Source: Haliclona indistincta
Taxonomy: Eukaryota > Porifera > Demospongiae > Haplosclerida > Chalinidae
Reading direction: 5' to 3'
Length of the DNA: 64,000 bases
Assembly (NCBI GenBank): GCA_964017065.1
Contig: OZ024785.1
Coordinates: forward strand, 10,123,086 to 10,187,085
Position 1 is the first letter of the stretch. The number at the start of each line of letters is the position of its first letter. This document shows, piece after piece, positions 48,509 to 64,000 of this stretch. The position numbers and the translations under genes are program-made. Under the pieces are notes generated by a model, which did not search any database, had not been told where the DNA came from, and worked only from the letters and a program-made list of their open reading frames with translations.

Positions 48509-49406
48509 ATGGAAGCCGATCGACAGTTACTTGAGCCTCTGACAGATATGGACGGATACGCGGTTCCATTTGGAGATCATGTACGAATGAAGGATATACA
48601 GCTACCGCCGATTCCGTGCTCAGATGCTGATAAGCAAACGATCCCCTTCACTCATGCTGGAAACAGCATATTAGAATCGATTGATTCCGATTATGGGAGC
48701 GTTTGGGATTTCTCAAATCTGCGTCACTCACCGTGGAAAGGAATAAGGCCTACATTTTCGGATTTAGAATCGGATCATGAAGACGAACCTAACTTCGCGT
48801 CACCTCTGGACCTCTTGACACAGCTAGATCAAACTGGCAGCCGGATAGCGTCACGCAGCTCACTAACACAGGTCCGTGGAACTAAGAAGCATGTACCACT
48901 CGCTCCTCCTGGCCCGCCAGACCCCAGGCCCAGAGAACAAATCCGTCCATCGATTGATACAGCTGTTCCATTATTGGATCAAAAGTAATTATGAATTTGC
49001 GTATTAATAATATTTTGCATAGTAATACTCCAGCAATTATTGTAGGTGGTACCATGGCTCCATAACCAGAGGAAGAGCAGAGAAGACACTTAGTCGTGAT
49101 CCTCATAAAGTTTACAGTTTTCTTGTCCGAAAGAGTGAAACCGCCAGCGGATATGTTCTCTCAATAAAGTTAATATTAAATTCTGTATCTTTATAATTTT
49201 AAATCTCACTTTTTCCCTGCAGAAATGATAAAAATTGCATTCATTTAAAAATAGAAGAAGAGAAACGTGGATCATTTATTCTAGGAAAATTTAGTAAACC
49301 TTTTGTAACTGTTCCACTTTGTATTGATTTCTATACACGCAAAAAGCTCGATGTTCGCGGAGAGCAACACAGCACTTTAGGATATCCAGTGCCAAGATCT
49401 GACTGA
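48509..49406 (+). CDS. SH2 adaptor of the SHB/SHD/SHE/SHF type
   Basis: Three exons, 48509-48984, 49046-49168 and 49223-49406, join in phase to give about 260 residues. The N-terminal 160 residues are acidic and disordered, ending in a Pro-rich stretch (LAPPGPPDPRPREQI). A C-terminal SH2 domain follows: KWYHGSITRGRAEKTLS, YSFLVRKSETASGYVLSIK (phosphotyrosine-binding Arg in FLVRKSE), then CIHLKIEEEKRGSFILGKFS, PFVTVPLCIDFYTRKKLDVR and HSTLGYPVPR. The LG---PF-SVP-----Y--RKL-I-G-EH--L-YPV pattern is specific to the SHB family. Those adaptors link receptor and Src-family tyrosine kinases to downstream signalling. No kinase domain or SH3 domain is present. Confidence 0.85.
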
Positions 49407-49937
49407 CAACATTTTTATTCAGAAACATTGATCAGTTTTTGTGGTTTGTATGATCTGGCTATCTACAATCATGAATTGCACAAAGTTAAGATAATGAACT
49501 GATTTTTATACTTATTGAAAATGAGCCGTTTTGTAAAATAAACTAGAGATAGAAGCTGAATGACAAGGACAGGCTCATTATTAGTTGAGCCAGAGATTAT
49601 TAACAACCTGGTTACCAGGTTACGTCATATCAATAAACTCCACTCTAGCAGGAACTGTTTTACTTATTGAGACTAAAGAAGTGATGATTCACAAAATTAA
49701 TGTTCAACTCAACTTGTGCTCACTTCCTTGGATAAACTTTATATTATGGCATTTCAAAAAAAAAAATTTTTTTTAATTTGTTCTGACAGACTGTGACAGT
49801 GTCAGTACAAGGTCAGGTCATTATGTGATAAGACAAAGCAGCCATGTTTTCATAATAGTTCTAATAATTTCAATACTGTTCTTGACAATTTCTTTAAAGG
49901 AAAATATATTGTCACACACATCATGCATCAGTCACAA
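49407..49937. other. Convergent intergenic region
   Basis: AT-rich 3' flanks of the SHB-like gene (+) and ADHFE1 (-). There is an A10T8-type homopolymer junction near 49758. No gene was recognised. Confidence 0.4.
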
Positions 49938-53980
<4,043 letters not shown>

Positions 53981-54046
53981 GCTAACCACGCCTTCTTTAT
54001 TTCTCAATGAGCCCCACCCATACTTTGCGTCTGTCTTGCATCTGCG
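53981..54046. promoter_or_regulatory. Likely bidirectional promoter, ADHFE1 / coiled-coil gene
   Basis: Start codons of two divergent genes are only 66 bp apart, the closest pair in the window, so the two transcripts probably share one initiation region or overlap in antisense. Confidence 0.55.
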
Positions 54047-57000
54047 ATGGCCGTTCTACTGACTAGAGAAGAAGATGGATCGCCACGACGAAGGCTACCG
54101 CGCATGGAACATCTTCCCCGTGTTCTTGTTAAAAGTGTGCCTGTAACGGCGGGCGATGGATCATCTAAAGCAGCCATCACTGGTAGAACCGATACTGTGT
54201 ACACGAGATCACGACCAGAAAGAACAGCGTTCTGGAAGCAGAACTATGATAGGTAATATTTCTGACAATGTCAGTGAAATGATGAACTCAAACCCAGATC
54301 TACATGCAGTCTGCCCAACGCATAAGAGTATCAAATAACTGATAAATTGTTTTTGTCATCACCTTGCACATCAAATGCAGAAATTGAGAAAAACATAGTT
54401 AGCACTAGTGATTTGAATATTTGCACTCCGTCTTGTAAATTATCACTGATATCTTTCTCATGAAGGCGGCAGTCCCAGATCACTGAGTGTGGATTTCACA
54501 GTACTCCGGAACGAGCATACCAGGACGTTGGTGGTGTGCAGTTGAACGACAAAGACCTTATTCTAAATGCTCTAGGACAAGTATGGCTATTGAATCATTT
54601 TAAATATTCTATACTTGATTGTATATATCTTCAGAGAAATGCAGACACATCTCCTGAAGACACCACTCCTAGAATCCCTCATGTTCCTAGTTTTGAATAT
54701 CCAATGTTGCGTAATCGTACTCCAGGTCAATTTCCCAGTGAAATGCTCTGTCTAAATGTTGAACTGAACGAAGCTGAGTGAGTGTATACTGTTACTAGTG
54801 TCAGCACTGCGATACTTTTGTGAATACAGAGAAAATGTGTTCTTGATGACAAAAGGTAGAGGGCTTTTCCAAAGGCTGAGAGAAAAGCAAAATGAAAAGG
54901 TATAACCTAATTTTATTCTTACAAAGATTGTTAGCTATTTTACGATGCAGTGTTTAGCTGAGGTGGCTGCTACTGAAGCAACAATCAAAGCCAAGGCAGT
55001 GGATTGGAAAGAAGCGGTTGTTGAACCGATCTCTGCCTTGCAATCAAATTCATTGAACAGCTGCAGTGAAAGGTATGTCACACTGGATTGAGTGTTACCA
55101 ATAGTTTACTCAGAGAAACACACAGTCATGAACTAATTCAATGCGATTCAAAAGTTGAAGAGAAAGAGGAAGAATTGTCTACTATACTACGAGATGAGAC
55201 CGACAGCAATGAATCAGAGGAAGAGTCCAGCGAAGAACCTACTAACAATATGTCTTTAGTGTAAGTATGAAAGAGATATAATTGTACTATCTTTTATATG
55301 TGATGCTATTGTAGAGAGAAATGGTATCGTGAGTTGTGCGTGATACTATGGATACTTGAGGCAATGAGAATGGAGTCACCAGCTCATATGCCGCCTCTAC
55401 ACACATACTGGAAAATTAACAGGTATACAAGCAGAATTGACATACTGTGTCATCGCACTGTGTTATTATTCTTACACACACAGACCTCCATTAGATAAAG
55501 TGAAAGGAAAATTACGTCATGAGCAAACTCAATCACTTCTCAAGCAGTGGGAGTACAACATTGCTAAGCCCAAGGTATACTCATAGCATCATTGCTACTA
55601 GTTATAGTTATAATATGACATGCAGCGTGGGCCGGAATGGAATACCATAATGAGGCAATTTGGTGATCTAAGCAAAAGTGTGGTCAGTGCTGGAGGACGC
55701 ACATCAGGAAGAAAATCACAGAGCTTGAGATCAGACAGCAGACTTATTGCTGAACAGAAGTTGAGATCTCAACGTAAACTAACAGTAAGTGATACAAACA
55801 CATGAGACAAGTCGGGCCACAACTGAAACTCTTGCAGCTGTGAATTTTACATTGCTTACTTTAGTAAAAAGATGAGTAAAAGATAGTAAACAGAAAACAG
55901 GCAATACAAGACAAATTGAGCCACTAATACAAACAGGATGTTCTGCAAGGAACAGCGCACACATGTGGTCTATAAGCCTGAGCTGATGTGATTTTTAAAA
56001 TGTCTGTCTTGTCTCACAGCCTGAACAAATGGAGCAACTCTCGATAATGGTCGAAGAAGAGCTTAATAACACACAAAAGAAGACTAGAAACACCATCAAA
56101 GAGATGATGCAGGTAAATGCATAATCATGGCATTGTTGATAAAACATTGAATGTCTAGACTGAAATGCAAAGCATGTCATTTCCTAATTGCTGGAAATCT
56201 AGTCATAGGATAAAGATTTCCTGATCAGTTTATGTACAAATTGAGGAGGTTGTTACAAGGTGTAATCCAGACATATCAGGAACTATGACTTCATAAATTA
56301 TTATAATGACAAGCATCATATGACATCTTAATTGTCTTGCACATAAAATCCAGGAATCATCAAGAAAGTGGATGCAAAATGAAATGGATAGAAAGAGAAA
56401 GCTGAGTGCTACCGATCGTGAGGTTTCTCTACTTGATGTAGATCGCACTAGAAGCAAATTCAGAGGAGTAGATGAAGGAAGAAATATGATTGTACATGAA
56501 CAATTGTCAGTCATGCAACGGTGAGTACAGTGACACAGCATAAAATGAAAAAACTGTTGACAGAAGGAAATCTATTACATACAGTGAAGTGGATTAACTT
56601 TTTATGCTCTGCTTTTACAGAGATCGTCAACCCGCAATGGAGCAGAGATTTGCTTCTCTGAAAGTCACTGGTAGCATTTGGAATGATCTTGCGCACATGA
56701 GGAGCGGAGTCGCCATGGAAACCACAGCAATGGCACGCAACAAACTACTAATGAACTACAACTGGTGCGTGGGCACGCACATGCTGTAAACACACATGCA
56801 CACGCACACACACACACACACTCACGGCTTAAAGTAACATTTACCATATTGAGTCTACTAGTTAGAGTAACAGATACATAGTAATGCTGTAATGACAATG
56901 CAGGATGGATGATCTACATCATGAACTTCCATCAGAAGTGATGAGTGATCGTTACTGTGTAATGCTATTGTCTAAACTGGGTGAACTGCAAGGGTACATG

Positions 57001-57755
57001 TGTGACGTGGGTCCAGAGATAATGTCACAAAAACAGCTCATCAATGTGCTTGGAACACTCAGGCCTTGGGAGCTACGCAGCCCAGAGATAGCAGCTGCTG
57101 TGCAGGTAATTGGGAGATGTTGCATCATTGTGCCAGAATATGAAGCATGATTACATAACTATTCATTAGCTCAGCTGCTAACATCATCATCATCATGAAC
57201 ACAACTCATAGTTCCTAGATTAAAAATAGATTAGGAAATAGGAACTGAGAACTGCAGACTGAATTCTGCACTCTGCAAAGTGGTGGGGTTGGCATTTTTG
57301 GCAGCCTGTCAACAGAGATACTACTTGCATGATTTCTGTTGTCAAACAGACAATCTGAAGTGCACAGTTGCTATTACAATATAGCAGTGTTTTTACAGTG
57401 GACTGCTAGTAGAGTGTAAATTAAGTACATGGACACACCCAATCATGCACTAGAAGGACTAGATGAAATGAAGTGCTAAATTTAAAAGCAAATAGTGCAG
57501 AACAGATAACATTGCAACACTAGAAATTGTTGTTGTGTAGTCTGTGACCTAGTTGTTTTCAAATAACTTCTTATATTATAACTATTACTGTCTGTATAGT
57601 TATGCAACATTGTATAAGGCTGCATGTGGTCTATTACTTGTTTTTCTTTGCAGTTTATTATTCAACACGTGATCTACATTGTTCCTGAAGACTACAGTGC
57701 ATGGGAGGTGTATAATCATTCCATATATGGAAAATCCAACCAACCAAAACGTTAA
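54047..57755 (+). CDS. Uncharacterised coiled-coil protein, possibly CCDC60-like
   Basis: About fourteen exons can be chained from ATG 54047 (MAVLLTREEDGSPRRRLPRM). These include RPERTAFWKQNYDRR, a stretch VPSFEYPMLRNRTPGQFPSE, acidic helices (ELSTILRDETDSNESEEESS), EKWYRELCVILWILEAMRME, RHEQTQSLLKQWEYNIAKPK, SVVSAGGRTSGRKSQSLRSD, EELNNTQKKTRNTIKEMMQ, FASLKVTGSIWNDLAHMRSG and WMDDLHHELPSEVMSDRY. The last exon reads FIIQHVIYIVPEDYSAWEVY and ends SNQPKR at 57755. It has no signal peptide, membrane helix or catalytic motif; it looks like a helical cytoplasmic protein. The W---L---WL-EA-R segment and overall layout recall vertebrate CCDC60 (DUF4698), but that is a weak memory-based match. Some introns are only 40-60 nt, one is about 0.5 kb. 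Confidence 0.6.
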
Positions 57756-57953
57756 CTATTACTAAGCAACCTTACATCTACTGTACAGTTTCATTTGAAC
57801 AAAGGTGTATTTTGCCAATATCCAATTACACGCCTATTTTTATTATGCCCAAAAACTAGCTTCCATTGCAAAACCACGCCCACCAGTTGTGACTGCATGC
57901 ATGCTGGTTCGCAATAACAAGTAGAGGCGATCTCGAAGCCACATTCCGCCGCG

Positions 57954-64000
<6,047 letters not shown>

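Overview
The window is nuclear DNA from an early-branching animal. A demosponge fits best: the sequence is AT-rich and gene-dense, introns are many and often only about 45-80 nt, most products are clear animal orthologues (KDM8, NOMO, RBM42, TTC32, ADHFE1, CBS, AMPD, an SHB-type SH2 adaptor, an ARHGAP18/28-type RhoGAP), and there is a lineage-specific run of GPR157-like seven-helix receptors. Placing it in sponges is inference; a cnidarian or placozoan is not excluded.

Layout. 0.6-1.9 kb (-): an Ig/fibronectin-III single-pass receptor whose 3' end is not resolved. 4.4-6.1 kb (-): an intronless POT/SLC15-like transporter. 6.8-8.1 kb (+): a small membrane protein with a highly charged repetitive tail. 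8.2-10.1 kb (-): TTC32, head-to-head with an ABHD1/ABHD3-type hydrolase (10.3-12.4 kb, +). 12.6-13.2 kb (-): a CIMIP1/C20orf85-like ciliary protein, head-to-head with KDM8/JMJD5 (13.4-16.2 kb, +). 16.8-21.0 kb (+): AMP deaminase. 21.2-22.4 kb (-): RBM42, head-to-head with NOMO (22.4-28.0 kb, +). 28.2-30.6 kb (-): an intronless FEM1-like ankyrin protein. 31.1-40.0 kb: five 7TM receptor genes, one broken by a LINE insertion. 40.2-46.4 kb (-): two tandem cystathionine beta-synthase genes, the second with a 200-N assembly gap. 46.6-48.3 kb: nested DNA transposons. 48.5-49.4 kb (+): an SHB-like adaptor. 49.9-54.0 kb (-): ADHFE1, head-to-head with a coiled-coil gene (54.0-57.8 kb, +). 58.0-64.0 kb (+): a RhoGAP gene that runs off the window.

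The genes are mostly unrelated housekeeping genes and form no single pathway. The organisational themes are close head-to-head gene pairs that probably share promoters, introns loaded with minisatellites and (CT)n tracts lying beside splice sites, and foldback elements lodged in introns. The most unusual observation is a 1-kb minisatellite in the TTC32 intron. Its unit is a copy of the preceding exon-intron boundary, so the intron carries many extra copies of the 5' splice site, and the array is itself interrupted by a MITE. Exon limits were read by eye from splice consensus and protein homology; only those quoted to the base were checked for phase.
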